Shown here: positions 7,931 through 16,445 of the stretch, in pieces
Layout: the number at the start of each line of letters is the position of its first letter
Position numbering within the stretch: position 1 is the first letter of the stretch
NCBI RefSeq assembly: GCF_004322755.1
Contig: NZ_CP036401.1
Location: 930,001 to 994,000 of the forward strand
Direction: 5' to 3'
DNA from: Pseudoduganella albidiflava
GTDB taxonomy: Bacteria; Pseudomonadota; Gammaproteobacteria; Burkholderiales; Burkholderiaceae_D
Length of the DNA stretch: 64,000 nucleotides
Translations under genes and position numbers: made by a program
Notes under the pieces: model-generated
Database searches by the model: none
The model's input: only the letters and a program-made list of their open reading frames with translations
Told to the model about the DNA's origin: nothing

Positions 7931-10018
7931 TTACAGGTCGACCTTCAGCCGCGCGACCACGCTGCGTTCGGCGCCCGGCGTGACGTACAGGTTGCCCCAC
8001 GACGCGGTGTAGAACAGGCGGTTCGCCAGGTTGTGCACGTCGACCGACAGGCGGGTGCGCCGGTTGACCTGCCAATAGCTGACCAGCTTGAACGTCGTGT
8101 AGGCGGGCAGGGAATACGTGTCGGCATTGTTGCCGGAGCGTTCGCCCACGTGGTTCACGCCGGCGCCGACACCGTAGCGGCTGCCGCCGGGCAGGCGGTC
8201 TTCGCGGATCGCCAGCAGGCCGGCGCTGTACTCGGGCACATTGGCCAGGCGCGTGCCGGCGGCCAGGGTCTTGTCCTTCGTCACGCGGGCATCGTTCCAG
8301 GCGAAGTTGCCCATCACGCGCCAGTGGCGGCCCGCCTGGCCGTTGACGTCGGCCTCCACGCCGGTGCTCTTGATTTCGCCGGCGGCCACCGAGTAGCCGG
8401 GGATGTCGCTGGCCGTCAGCACGTTGGTCTTGGTGATGTCGTAGATGGCCAGCGTGGCGCCCAGTCGCCGGTCCGGCGTCTGCAGCTTCCAGCCCGCCTC
8501 GTAGGCGGTGGAACGCTGCGGATCGAAGGGCAGGCCGGCGATGTCGGTGCCGTTATTGCCGCGGAACGATTTGCCGGCCGAGAGGTACAGCGAACTCCAG
8601 GCGTTGGGCAGGAAGGTCACGCCGGCGCGCGGCGTGACGGCGCTCTGCTCGCGCGCCACGAAGGTCTTCGCCACGCGGTTTTCCAGCGACTGGCTGTACT
8701 CGTCCCAGCGCACGCCGAGCAGCAGCTTCCACTGCTCGGAAAGGCTCAGCTGGTCTTGCGCGAACACGGCCTTCACGCGCTGGCGTTCGTCGGAACTGCT
8801 GGTGCGGTTCGCCAGCGGCGGCACGGGCTGGCCGTACACCGGCGCGTGGATGTCGATCGGGTAGTTGGCCGAACGGAGGATTTCCGTATTCATGAACAGG
8901 CGCGAGGCCTCGGCCCCGACCAGCAGCGTGTGGCCCACGGCACCGGTCGCGAATTTTCCTTCCAGTTCGGCCTGCAAGGCGCTGTCGCGCGAGGGCAGCG
9001 TGCGCCAGGTAGCCTGGCGGTTCAGCGTGCGGTTGTCGGCCGCCAGCCCGTTCGCTTCCGTGTATTCGCCCTGGAATTTGCTTTCCTTGTAGCTGGCGCC
9101 GAGGCGCACGCGCCAGTGGTCCGACAGACGGTGATCCAGCGTGGCCTGGTGCGTGTCGCTGGAGAGGCGCAGGTTTTCGTCGCCGGGCTCGTTCAGTACA
9201 CGGTCGCGCGGCAGCGTGCCGAGCACGCCGCGCACATTGATCACGCCGCGGTCCAGCGGCGTGTTCGCGCGCAGGAATTCCGATTCCAGGTTCAGCGTGG
9301 TACGGCTGTCGATCACCCAGGTCAGCGCGGGTGCCACCAGGTGGCGCTTGTTGTGCAGCAGCGAGGAGCGCGTATTGCCTTCTTCGGCCATCACGTTCAG
9401 GCGATAGGCCACCGAATTACCCAGCGCGCCCGTGCTGTCCAGCGTGGCGCGCCGCAGGCCGGCGCTGCCGATGCTGATCTCGGCCACGTGGTCGGCGGCG
9501 AACTTCGGCTTCTTGGTCACGATATTGATCGTGCCGCCCGGTTCGCTGCCGCCATAGACTGCGCCGGCCGGGCCTTTCAGGAACTCGAAACGTTCCACGG
9601 TGGCGGTATCGCGCGGCGGGTTGTAGCCACGCGAACCGGGGAAACCATTGACGAGATATCCCATGTCCGTGCTGCTGAAGCCGCGGATCGCGAAGTTGTC
9701 CCAGGTGCCGCCGAAATCGTTGAGGCGGGAAATGCCGCTGACGAAGTCCACGGTGTCGGCCATGCGCGTGGCGCCCAGGTCGTCGATCTGCTGGCTGCCG
9801 ATCACCCGCACCGATTGCGGGACTTCTTCCAGGGGCGTCTCGGTGCGCGTGGCGCCGCGCGACGCTTGCGCATTCCACCCGTCGCCAACGCGCTCGGCAA
9901 CGACGTTCACTTGCGGCATCGGCGTGCCTTCCGATACCTCCGTGCCGGCGGTGGCGGAAAGCGTGGTGGAGAGAATGCACAGCGCAGCAAGACTGGTCGC
10001 CGGAGAGGAAGAGTTCAT
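7931..10018 (-). CDS. TonB-dependent siderophore receptor
   Basis: 695 residues. A signal peptide (about 1-25) is followed by a plug domain (about 50-180: VPQSVRVIGSQQI, NFAIRGFSSTDMGYLVNGF, FEFLKGPAGAVYGGSEPGG, INIVTKKP) and a 22-strand barrel ending VVARLKVDL. The RGF and EPGG signatures are those of ferri-siderophore receptors such as FhuE/FpvA; no N-terminal signalling (STN) domain is present, so it is not of the transcription-inducing FecA/FpvA class. It would import a ferric siderophore across the outer membrane using TonB-ExbBD energy. A Fur-box-like sequence lies 26 bases upstream, consistent with iron repression. No siderophore synthesis or periplasmic uptake gene is adjacent. Confidence 0.92.
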   Translation of the reverse strand: MNSSSPATSLAALCILSTTLSATAGTEVSEGTPMPQVNVVAERVGDGWNAQASRGATRTETPLEEVPQSVRVIGSQQIDDLGATRMADTVDFVSGISRLNDFGGTWDNFAIRGFSSTDMGYLVNGFPGSRGYNPPRDTATVERFEFLKGPAGAVYGGSEPGGTINIVTKKPKFAADHVAEISIGSAGLRRATLDSTGALGNSVAYRLNVMAEEGNTRSSLLHNKRHLVAPALTWVIDSRTTLNLESEFLRANTPLDRGVINVRGVLGTLPRDRVLNEPGDENLRLSSDTHQATLDHRLSDHWRVRLGASYKESKFQGEYTEANGLAADNRTLNRQATWRTLPSRDSALQAELEGKFATGAVGHTLLVGAEASRLFMNTEILRSANYPIDIHAPVYGQPVPPLANRTSSSDERQRVKAVFAQDQLSLSEQWKLLLGVRWDEYSQSLENRVAKTFVAREQSAVTPRAGVTFLPNAWSSLYLSAGKSFRGNNGTDIAGLPFDPQRSTAYEAGWKLQTPDRRLGATLAIYDITKTNVLTASDIPGYSVAAGEIKSTGVEADVNGQAGRHWRVMGNFAWNDARVTKDKTLAAGTRLANVPEYSAGLLAIREDRLPGGSRYGVGAGVNHVGERSGNNADTYSLPAYTTFKLVSYWQVNRRTRLSVDVHNLANRLFYTASWGNLYVTPGAERSVVARLKVDL

Positions 10019-10043
10019 GGAGCCTTCGAAAAAAGGCTCGACT

Positions 10044-10062
10044 ATAAATGAGAATCATTACT
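10044..10062 (-). promoter_or_regulatory. Fur-box-like operator upstream of the siderophore receptor
   Basis: The core AATGAGAATCATTA differs at one base from AATGATAATCATTA, the centre of the Fur consensus. It lies 26-44 bases upstream of the receptor start, where Fur binding would block transcription in iron-replete cells. Strong by sequence and position; binding not tested. Confidence 0.75.
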
Positions 10063-10149
10063 GTTTGCAAGCGGTGAGCGCGTCCGCGGCGCGTTGCATG
10101 CGGTTTGCGTGCGCAACGACAGTGGCTGCCGGGAATGCACGGCCCCATG

Positions 10150-10178
10150 AAAAAGCCAACCGCGCGGGTTGGCTTTCC
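10150..10178 (-). terminator. GCCAACC-type hairpin, terminator of the PEP-CTERM gene
   Basis: Stem AGCCAACC / GGTTGGCT with a 5-base loop and, on the minus strand, a run of five T. It lies about 60 bases beyond the PEP-CTERM stop. A near-identical hairpin ends the tRNA-Lys gene and a third is inside the acyltransferase tail. Confidence 0.7.
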
Positions 10179-10237
10179 AGTGCTACGGGCGCGCTCGCTG
10201 GCGCCTGCTTATGTTGATATTTTCATGCTGATTTTGC

Positions 10238-10963
10238 TTATTTGCGCTTATTTGCGCGGCGCAGACGCCAGCCGAGGCCGGCGAGACCCAGCGTCAGCAA
10301 TGCCACTTGCGATGGTTCCGGTACCGGGCTGACGCCGGCATAGGCACTGACCGCATAGCCGAGTTCACCTTCGAGCGCCGCGTTGCCGCTCGAGAAGGTG
10401 ACCGACAGCAGGCGCTGTTCCGAATTGCCCAGGTAGCTGACCAGGTAGTCTTCGATCTGCGCCGGCTCGCCCGTGACCACATCGTAGGTGCCGCCGAACA
10501 GGGTGCTGTAGCTCGATCCGCCATACGTGGCGTCGGCGCCGACGCCACCCGAGACGCCGGCGTCCGCATACAGGATGACCTGGGTATTGGCGGTGAGCGT
10601 GAACGAATGGCCAACGGCGACCGTGCTGAACAGTTCACCTTCGGAACCTGTGAAATTCGCCGAAACACTGGCTGCGCCGTTGTCCAGCGTGCCCGTGGAG
10701 TTGCCGGCACCGACCGTGGCGGCCACGGTGCCGTCTTCCGTGAGGTATTCGAACGGATCGGGGATGCCGAAGTCGTCGTAGTAGCCGGCGGTCAGCACTT
10801 TGCCGACTTCATCCAGCGTCAGTTGCGCGGTAACGCCATCGTTCAGGTCGAGATCGATGACTTCAAAGCGGAAATTGCTGATCTGCGCCGTGGAGGTGAC
10901 ATCGGCGAACGCGGTCAATGGCAGAGACAGCGCGAGTGCAGCGGCAATAGCGGACAATTTCAT
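10238..10963 (-). CDS. PEP-CTERM sorting-domain protein
   Basis: 241 residues. Signal peptide at 1-20 (ending TAFA), a low-complexity beta-rich middle rich in Gly/Ser/Thr, and a C-terminal tripartite signal: VPEPS (about 214-218), a hydrophobic helix (LLTLGLAGLGW) and a basic tail (RLRRANKRK). This is the PEP-CTERM signal processed by exosortase (EpsH/XrtA-type), usually linked to exopolysaccharide or biofilm formation. The passenger part is not a family I recognise; a similar overall plan is seen in many single-strain surface proteins. No exosortase gene is in the window. A GCCAACC hairpin terminates it. Confidence 0.85.
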   Translation of the reverse strand: MKLSAIAAALALSLPLTAFADVTSTAQISNFRFEVIDLDLNDGVTAQLTLDEVGKVLTAGYYDDFGIPDPFEYLTEDGTVAATVGAGNSTGTLDNGAASVSANFTGSEGELFSTVAVGHSFTLTANTQVILYADAGVSGGVGADATYGGSSYSTLFGGTYDVVTGEPAQIEDYLVSYLGNSEQRLLSVTFSSGNAALEGELGYAVSAYAGVSPVPEPSQVALLTLGLAGLGWRLRRANKRK

Positions 10964-11230
10964 TCAGGCTCCGGCATGTGTTAGAGGAAAAACATGATTT
11001 TAACCGCAGAGTTGGTAGTTTTTTAAGTTATTTATAAGTGAATTTGTCCGTCAGATGCATCGATCCGTCGCTGTCTGGACAGGTTCTGTCGTTGGCCGAG
11101 GCAGCTGCCGGGTGTTGGCGGTCCCGGCCGGGCACTTCTCGGCGCCACGGATGGGCTAACTCGGCTATCCTCCCGTCCTTTACAAAATCATCACGCCTTG
11201 CCGGGCTGATGAGTGGCACAAGGGAAGTGG

Positions 11231-12559
11231 ATGAAGGTAGCAAACAAGAGCGGCGATACGGCCGCGACGACGGCGTCGAACAAGCTGTCGGTTCCGGAAG
11301 CGAACGGGCGGGCCGGGACGGAATTCATGCTGGTGAACTGGCTGAAGGCGGTGGCCGCGCAATTGATCGTGCTGCACCACCTGGCGTTCTATGGCCCGAT
11401 GGCCGACCATGCGCGCACCCTGTTGCCCGAAGTGATGGACTGGCTCGCCGACCCGGCGCGCTTCGCCGTGCAGGTGTTCCTGGTGATCGGCGGGTTCCTG
11501 GCCGCGAAGTCGCTGAGTCCCGAGGGCCGCGCCGGGCTGGTCCGTCCGCGCGCGGCGCTATGGCGGCGCTACGTCAAGCTGGCGCCGCCATTCCTGGCCG
11601 CGACGCTGCTGGCCGCGCTGGCATCAGCCTGGGCCGCCGCGTGGATGACACATGATTCGATTTCCGCACCCGCCACGTTCGCGCAGCTGTGCGCCCACGC
11701 GGTATTGCTGCACGGCGTGCTGGGGTATGAATCGCTGTCGGCGGGCGCCTGGTATGTCGCCATCGATTTCCAGCTGTATGCGGCGCTGGCCCTGATGCTG
11801 TGGCTGGGCGGCCGCGTGGCCGGCACGCGGCCGCTGCCGTGGTTGATGCCGTGCGCTGTCGCGCTGGGCATCGCCGCGTCGCTGTTCTATTTCAACCTCG
11901 ATGCCGGCTGGGACGACTGGGCTCCCTATTTCTTCGGCAGCTATGGCCTGGGCGTCATGGCGTGGTGGGCAGGCGACCGCAGCCGCAAGGGCGGCGCCGT
12001 CGCGTTGCTCGCGGCGCTTGCCGTGTTGCCGGTGCTTGCCGCGCTGGTGCTCGACTTCCGCGACCGGATCGCGCTGGCGCTGGCGGTGGCCGGCCTGCTG
12101 TTCCTGTTCGGCCGCCTGCGCGCGCTGCCGAATGGGCCCGCGGCGTCCGCTGCCAGCTGGCTCGGGCGCATTTCCTACGCCATCTTCCTCGTGCACTTTC
12201 CCGTCTGCCTGGTGGTCAACGCGGCGTTCACGCGGTTTGTGCCGGCCGAGCCGGCATGGCAGCTGCTCGGCATGCTGGGCGCGTGGGGTGCGAGCCTGGC
12301 GGCCGGCGCCGCGTTTTACCGGTGGGTCGAGATGCCGCTCGGCCGCATGGTGCGCTCCGCTGCCACGCGGGTTGCCGCGCCTGCGTGGAAGGGGAGCAGG
12401 CAACGCTGCGCTCGTGAGGTGGCCTGCGCCAAAAAAAAAGGCCAACCGCGCAGGTTGGCCGAAATGGGGGAGGGTAATGCTTTGCTGCTCAGTGTTTACT
12501 GCCGTGCGCCTACTTGCTTGTGCCTGCTTAGTTGTGCCTGCTTAGTTAAGCCTGCTTAG
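11231..12559 (+). CDS. Acyltransferase 3 family membrane protein with abnormal C-terminal tail
   Basis: About 442 residues. The core (about 30-385) has ten hydrophobic helices and the family opening LVNWLKAVAAQLIVLHHLAFYG, whose His-His/Arg-type site is used by O-acetyltransferases (OafA/NodX group) that acylate sugars or lipids. ATG 11231 is preferred (AGGG six bases upstream); a GTG at 11213 is possible. The last 60 or so codons (after RMVRSAATRVAAPAW) look non-native: they run through a GCCAACC terminator hairpin of opposite polarity and into 14-base repeats. A stop at 12415-12417 in another frame suggests stop loss or a frameshift. Target molecule unknown. Confidence 0.7.
   Translation: MKVANKSGDTAATTASNKLSVPEANGRAGTEFMLVNWLKAVAAQLIVLHHLAFYGPMADHARTLLPEVMDWLADPARFAVQVFLVIGGFLAAKSLSPEGRAGLVRPRAALWRRYVKLAPPFLAATLLAALASAWAAAWMTHDSISAPATFAQLCAHAVLLHGVLGYESLSAGAWYVAIDFQLYAALALMLWLGGRVAGTRPLPWLMPCAVALGIAASLFYFNLDAGWDDWAPYFFGSYGLGVMAWWAGDRSRKGGAVALLAALAVLPVLAALVLDFRDRIALALAVAGLLFLFGRLRALPNGPAASAASWLGRISYAIFLVHFPVCLVVNAAFTRFVPAEPAWQLLGMLGAWGASLAAGAAFYRWVEMPLGRMVRSAATRVAAPAWKGSRQRCAREVACAKKKGQPRRLAEMGEGNALLLSVYCRAPTCLCLLSCACLVKPA
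12430..12460 (-). terminator. GCCAACC-type hairpin with 9-T run, inside the acyltransferase 3' end
   Basis: Stem GGCCAACC / GGTTGGCC, five-base loop, followed on the minus strand by nine T. It is oriented to stop leftward transcription, but no minus-strand gene ends here. It may block antisense transcription or be a relic. Confidence 0.6.
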
Positions 12560-12574
12560 TTAAGCCTGCTTCGT
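12519..12574. repeat. Short tandem repeats of about 14 bp (TGCCTGCTTAGTT type)
   Basis: Three to four adjacent copies of GCCTGCTTAGTT(AA/GT), the first also as TACTTGCTTGT. The acyltransferase stop TAG lies in the third copy. The rest of the gap up to the tRNA-Lys terminator (to 12834) holds no gene or clear signal that I can see. Confidence 0.7.
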
Positions 12575-12834
12575 AGCGCGCTCGCGCGGATGCTCCTTCC
12601 TGCTTGCGCCGCAGGCGCCGGGCCAGCTCGCGCGACATGGAGTGCATCCCGCGAAATCGAACGAGCGCTATCGTAGCCGAGCTCGTTGTTTTATTTCTAA
12701 TGGATTGTTAAGCGAAATTGTCATGAATGTATGACATCGCAAGGGCGGAAATATGACGGCGGGCGGCGAAGTGCCTGTACCTGAACGGGCCGGCGGAAAA
12801 GCAAGACAGGATCGCCAACAAGAAGACCAAACAA

Positions 12835-12861
12835 AAAAGCCAACCGCGGACGGTTGGCTTC
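12835..12861 (-). terminator. Terminator of tRNA-Lys
   Basis: Stem GCCAACCG / CGGTTGGC with a short loop and six T on the minus strand, 14 bases beyond the tRNA 3' end. Confidence 0.85.
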
Positions 12862-12874
12862 TCTGATCTATTCG

Positions 12875-12950
12875 TGGTAGGCCGTGCGGGATTCGAACCT
12901 GCGACCAACGGATTAAAAGTCCGCTGCTCTACCAGCTGAGCTAACGACCC
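12875..12950 (-). tRNA. tRNA-Lys (anticodon TTT)
   Basis: A 76-base cloverleaf on the minus strand: acceptor GGGTCGT, D-arm GCTCAGCTGGTAGAGC, anticodon loop CTTTTAA with TTT, T-arm GCAGGTTCGAATCCCGC and encoded CCA. It reads AAA and AAG codons. A near-consensus promoter and a hairpin terminator flank it, so it is a single-gene transcript. Confidence 0.97.
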
Positions 12951-12962
12951 GAAAGAGGCCGT

Positions 12963-12991
12963 ATTATATACGTGTCGTTGCGCTCTGCCAA
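12963..12991 (-). promoter_or_regulatory. Sigma-70 promoter of tRNA-Lys
   Basis: On the minus strand TTGGCA (12991-12986), 17 bp spacer, TATAAT (12968-12963), ending 12 bases before the tRNA 5' end. Confidence 0.85.
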
Positions 12992-13076
12992 GCGCATTTC
13001 CTGTTGATACGCATGCGGCCTCTGCGAATCTTCAGGAAATACGCTTCGGCGCGACACTGCGCCTGGCCCAACGAGG

Positions 13077-14846
13077 TCAGGCAAGCGATGCCGTGGCCTT
13101 CAGCACTTCCTCGGCGGTGGTCGCGCCTTCGCTGATCTTTCCGGCGCCGGCGATGCGCAGCGGTTTCATGCCGTCGGCGATCGCTTGCCGGCGCAGCGCG
13201 GCGATATCGGTGTCTTCCTTGACGAGGGCATTGAATGCGGCGCTGACGGTCAGCAGCTCATAGATGCCGGTGCGGCCGCGAAAGCCCGTTTGCCGGCACT
13301 CGGGGCAGCCCACCGGGCGGTAAACCTGCTGCGGTTTCGGCAGGTTCCAGGACCCGCCGATGCCTTGCCAGATGTCGTCCGGCAGCGTGCCGTCCGGCGC
13401 CTTGCAGTCGGCGCACAGGGTGCGCACCAGGCGCTGCGCCATGATGCCGATGATGGTTGCCTCCAGCAGGTAATACGGCACGCCGAGTTCCAGCAGCCGC
13501 ATCACGGCCGATGGCGCGTCGTTGGTGTGCAGCGTCGACAGCACCAGGTGGCCGGTCAGCGCGGCCTGGATCGCCATTTCGGCCGTGGCCAGGTCGCGGA
13601 TCTCGCCGACCATGATGATGTCCGGGTCTTGCCGCATCAGCGCGCGCACGCCGTCCGCGAAGGACAGGTCGATGCCCGGCTGCACCTGCATCTGGTTGAA
13701 CGATGCTTCCACCATCTCGATCGGGTCTTCCACGGTACACACGTTCACTTCGGAAGTGGCCAGCGCCTTCAGCGTGGTGTACAGGGTGGTGGTCTTGCCC
13801 GAACCGGTGGGGCCGGTCACGAGGATGATGCCGTGCGGCCGCTTCGTCAGCGCATCCCAGCGTGCCGCATCCTCGGGCGGGAAGCCCAGTTCGGGCAGCG
13901 TCTTGACGACGACTTCCGGGTCGAAGATCCGCATCACCAGCTTCTCGCCGAACGCGGTCGGCAGCGTGGACAGCCGTAGCTCGATTTCCTGGCCGCCGGC
14001 GGTCCGCGTCTTGATCCGGCCATCCTGCGGGCGGCGCTTCTCGATCACGTCCATCCGCCCCAGCAGCTTGATGCGCGCGGTCATCGCGATCATCACCACT
14101 GCGGGCACCTGGTATACCTGGTGCAGCATGCCGTCGATGCGGAAGCGGATATTGCCGATGTCGCGCTTCGGTTCCAGGTGGATGTCGGAAGCGCGCTGCT
14201 CGAACGCGTATTGCCACAGCCAGTCGACGATGTTAATCACATGCTGGTCGTTGGCGTCGACCTGCCGGTTGCTCTTGCCCATCTCGACCAGCTGCTCGAA
14301 GTTGTTGCGCAGGGCGAGGTCCTGGCCGTTGGACTTGTTGGCATCCCTGATCGACTTGGCCAGGGAAAAGAATTGCGAGGTGTACTGGGCGATGTCGAGC
14401 GGATTGGCGATCACGCGGCGGATCGAGCGGCGCGAGATCTTGGCGATCTCCGGTTCCCATTCGAGCGCGAACGGGTCGGCGGTGGCGACGGTCAGCGTGT
14501 CGGCCGTGATTTCCACCGGCAGGATGTTGAAGCGCGCCGCATAGCTGGCCGACATCACGTCCGCCACGCGGGTGAAGTCGACCTTCAGCGGATCGATGCG
14601 GTACAGCGGCAGCCGGGCGCGCCCGGCCAGCCATTCGGTCAGCACATCCAGCGTCAGTTGCCGGTGCGGCGGCTGGGCGGACAGGATCTTGCAATGCGCC
14701 ACCGCGCACAGCGGATGCATCGAGCCGGCGGTGTTGCGGAGGATGCCCTGGGCCTGCGCGTAATGGGCCTTGACGCCGGCTTTCTCGACCATGCCGTCGG
14801 CCAGCAGCCACGTGAAGATCTGTTGCAGGTCGAGTGTCCTGGTCAT
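13077..14846 (-). CDS. GspE/PilB-family secretion or pilus assembly ATPase
   Basis: 589 residues. An N-terminal MshEN/T2SSE_N-type region (about 1-200) precedes the motor core: Walker A GPTGSGKTTTLYT, Asp box TVEDPIEM, Walker B with DPDIIMVGEIRD, His box TGHLVLSTLHTNDA, and a zinc tetracysteine motif (CADC, then CPEC). It is a cytosolic hexameric ATPase that powers type II secretion or type IV pilus extension. No gsp or pil partner gene is adjacent, so the machine it serves is unknown. The start at 14846 lies two bases after the spermidine-synthase-like stop, so the two form an operon. The frame stays open upstream, but that part is out of frame with the preceding gene. Confidence 0.88.
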   Translation of the reverse strand: MTRTLDLQQIFTWLLADGMVEKAGVKAHYAQAQGILRNTAGSMHPLCAVAHCKILSAQPPHRQLTLDVLTEWLAGRARLPLYRIDPLKVDFTRVADVMSASYAARFNILPVEITADTLTVATADPFALEWEPEIAKISRRSIRRVIANPLDIAQYTSQFFSLAKSIRDANKSNGQDLALRNNFEQLVEMGKSNRQVDANDQHVINIVDWLWQYAFEQRASDIHLEPKRDIGNIRFRIDGMLHQVYQVPAVVMIAMTARIKLLGRMDVIEKRRPQDGRIKTRTAGGQEIELRLSTLPTAFGEKLVMRIFDPEVVVKTLPELGFPPEDAARWDALTKRPHGIILVTGPTGSGKTTTLYTTLKALATSEVNVCTVEDPIEMVEASFNQMQVQPGIDLSFADGVRALMRQDPDIIMVGEIRDLATAEMAIQAALTGHLVLSTLHTNDAPSAVMRLLELGVPYYLLEATIIGIMAQRLVRTLCADCKAPDGTLPDDIWQGIGGSWNLPKPQQVYRPVGCPECRQTGFRGRTGIYELLTVSAAFNALVKEDTDIAALRRQAIADGMKPLRIAGAGKISEGATTAEEVLKATASLA

Positions 14847-14848
14847 GG

Positions 14849-15670
14849 CTATGCCCCGGCCGAAGCGAGGCCCTTCACCCATAATTTCGCCGGCAGCCTG
14901 GTCTGCGCGTGGATCGCCTTGGCACGCTCTTCCAGGGCAGGGATGTCGAGCGGGCGGGCGCGCCGGAATGCCAGCGCGACCACGTTGCCCTCGTGGACTT
15001 CGGGCAGGCTGACCACTTGCGGGAACGCGTACTTCATCGCCTTCAGGTTCTTCGCATAGCTGGGATGGTCGCCGAACAGGTTCACGGTCATGATGCCATC
15101 CTCGCGCAGGCAGGCGGCGCAGGCGGCATAGAATTCCGCCGAGTCCAATACCGGGCCGCGCGCGGTGGCGTCGTACAGGTCCACCTGCAGCGCATCGAGG
15201 CTGTTGTGGTTGGCGGGATCGCTGACGAAATCCAGCGCATCCATCTCCAGCACGCGCAGCCGCGCATCGTCCGGCGGCAGCTTGAACATCGACTGGCAGA
15301 TGGCGATCACGTGCGGGTTCAGTTCCACCGCCGTCACCTGCGCCTCGGGGAAGGTGCGGTAGCAGAACTTCGTCAGCGTGGCGGTACCCAGGCCCAGTTG
15401 GGCGACGCTGCGCGGCGTATCGATCCACAGCATCCATGCCATCATCTGCTGGGCGTACTCCAGTTCGGGCCAGTCGGGCTTGCGGATACGCATGGCGCCC
15501 TGTACCCATTCGGTGCCGAAGTGCAGGTAGCGCACGCCATCCTGTTCGGACAGCGTGACCGGCGCGAATTTCGGTTTATACGGCGCCAGCTTGCGTGCGG
15601 CGGTTTTCGCCGCCGGCTTCGCGGGACGGGACGATTCTTCTTTTTCGATGGATTTACGTTTGATCAGCAT
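14849..15670 (-). CDS. Spermidine synthase-like methyltransferase-fold protein
   Basis: 273 residues. A basic, Lys/Ala-rich N-terminus (1-40) is followed by a Rossmann core: QLGLGTATLTKFCYR (nucleotide loop), VTAVELNPHVI, DALDFV and LDALQVDLYD. These are polyamine-synthase-like features (SpeE superfamily), but the catalytic Asp context typical of true SpeE is not clearly complete, so aminopropyl transfer is uncertain. Start at 15670 (MLIKRKSIEK) is chosen because upstream codons run through 12-bp tandem repeats. It is transcribed with the GspE-like ATPase, two bases apart; the reason for this pairing is not known to me. Confidence 0.7.
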   Translation of the reverse strand: MLIKRKSIEKEESSRPAKPAAKTAARKLAPYKPKFAPVTLSEQDGVRYLHFGTEWVQGAMRIRKPDWPELEYAQQMMAWMLWIDTPRSVAQLGLGTATLTKFCYRTFPEAQVTAVELNPHVIAICQSMFKLPPDDARLRVLEMDALDFVSDPANHNSLDALQVDLYDATARGPVLDSAEFYAACAACLREDGIMTVNLFGDHPSYAKNLKAMKYAFPQVVSLPEVHEGNVVALAFRRARPLDIPALEERAKAIHAQTRLPAKLWVKGLASAGA

Positions 15671-15778
15671 GGGAGGGATTCCGGTGGGGCCTTCATTATC
15701 CCGCGTCGCTTTGCCCTGGATCAAGCTTTCAATGGCAAGCGTGCCGATGCGAGGGCGCCTCGATGGTGTCATTGATAC

Positions 15779-15826
15779 GCCGATGACTGTGCCGATAAGG
15801 GTGCCGATAAGGGTGCCGATGCGTGC
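15779..15826. repeat. 12-bp tandem repeat, four units
   Basis: Units GCCGATGACTGT, GCCGATAAGGGT (twice, identical) and GCCGATGCGTGC lie between the spermidine-synthase-like and glycine-zipper genes. Because 12 is a multiple of 3 the frame stays open through them, which artificially lengthens the neighbouring reading frame. Confidence 0.8.
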
Positions 15827-15926
15827 GCCAATGCAAACTGCCGGCGCGCGGGCCGGCAGTGTCGTGATGGCATGCCCGCCTGGCCATGCCGTCACGGAGC
15901 TGCTTCATGGAGCTACTTCATGGCGG

Positions 15927-16445
15927 CTACTGGACCGGTTCGACCGAGACCCGCAGGCGCACGCGTTCGCCCGGATCTTGCGACATGTAACTGGTGTAGT
16001 TGCGGCCGCGGTAGTCATACACGACTTCGTAGCCGGTGGTACGCGATTCCCAGCTGTCGACGGTACGGCATTGTTTCACCGCCTGTTCCTGCACGCCCGC
16101 GGGCGCCGCGTTCTGGTTGTCGACGCGGTCGCCGACCACCGCGCCGGCGATCGCACCGGCCGCCGCCGCTGCCGTGCGGCCGCTGCCGCTGCCGACCTGG
16201 CTGCCCAGCAGCGCGCCGGCGATGCCGCCGACGATGGAGCCACCCACGCTGCGCTGCTGCGGCTGCTGGACCTGCACATACTCCGTGCGGCATTCCTGCT
16301 GTGGACGGTTGACCCGCTCGACCTGCGGCGTGACCCGCACGACGCGGCCGTAATCCTCGAAATCGGCGGCCTGCACGGCCGGCAGCGAGCCAAGCAGCAC
16401 GGCCGACAACATCCATTTCAATGGCAACTGAGTTTTCAGTTTCAT
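15927..16445 (-). CDS. Glycine-zipper (2TM) outer-membrane-associated protein
   Basis: 172 residues. Signal peptide 1-27 (ending AVQA). Residues about 65-110 hold a glycine zipper (GGSIVGGIAGALLGSQVGSG, then AGAIAGAVVGDRV), two short amphipathic/hydrophobic helices as in SlyB/RcnB-type and YMGG proteins that sit in the envelope. Cysteines near 50 and 125 may pair. The start at 16445 follows GAGGTACTTC; an open frame upstream to 16616 is not supported. Function unknown beyond envelope integrity, inferred from family. Confidence 0.8.
   Translation of the reverse strand: MKLKTQLPLKWMLSAVLLGSLPAVQAADFEDYGRVVRVTPQVERVNRPQQECRTEYVQVQQPQQRSVGGSIVGGIAGALLGSQVGSGSGRTAAAAAGAIAGAVVGDRVDNQNAAPAGVQEQAVKQCRTVDSWESRTTGYEVVYDYRGRNYTSYMSQDPGERVRLRVSVEPVQ

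Noticed and set aside
8033..10051. 672-codon open frame on the plus strand opposite the siderophore receptor gene
   Set aside because: It is the antisense of a strongly supported TonB-dependent receptor, a frequent effect of high GC content. Its translation has no recognisable domain and the receptor reads as a full protein with Fur-box control.
14847..15509. Upstream extension of the GspE-like frame on the minus strand
   Set aside because: The frame stays open but overlaps the spermidine-synthase-like gene in another frame and gives no domain. The proper start at 14846 follows that gene's stop by two bases.
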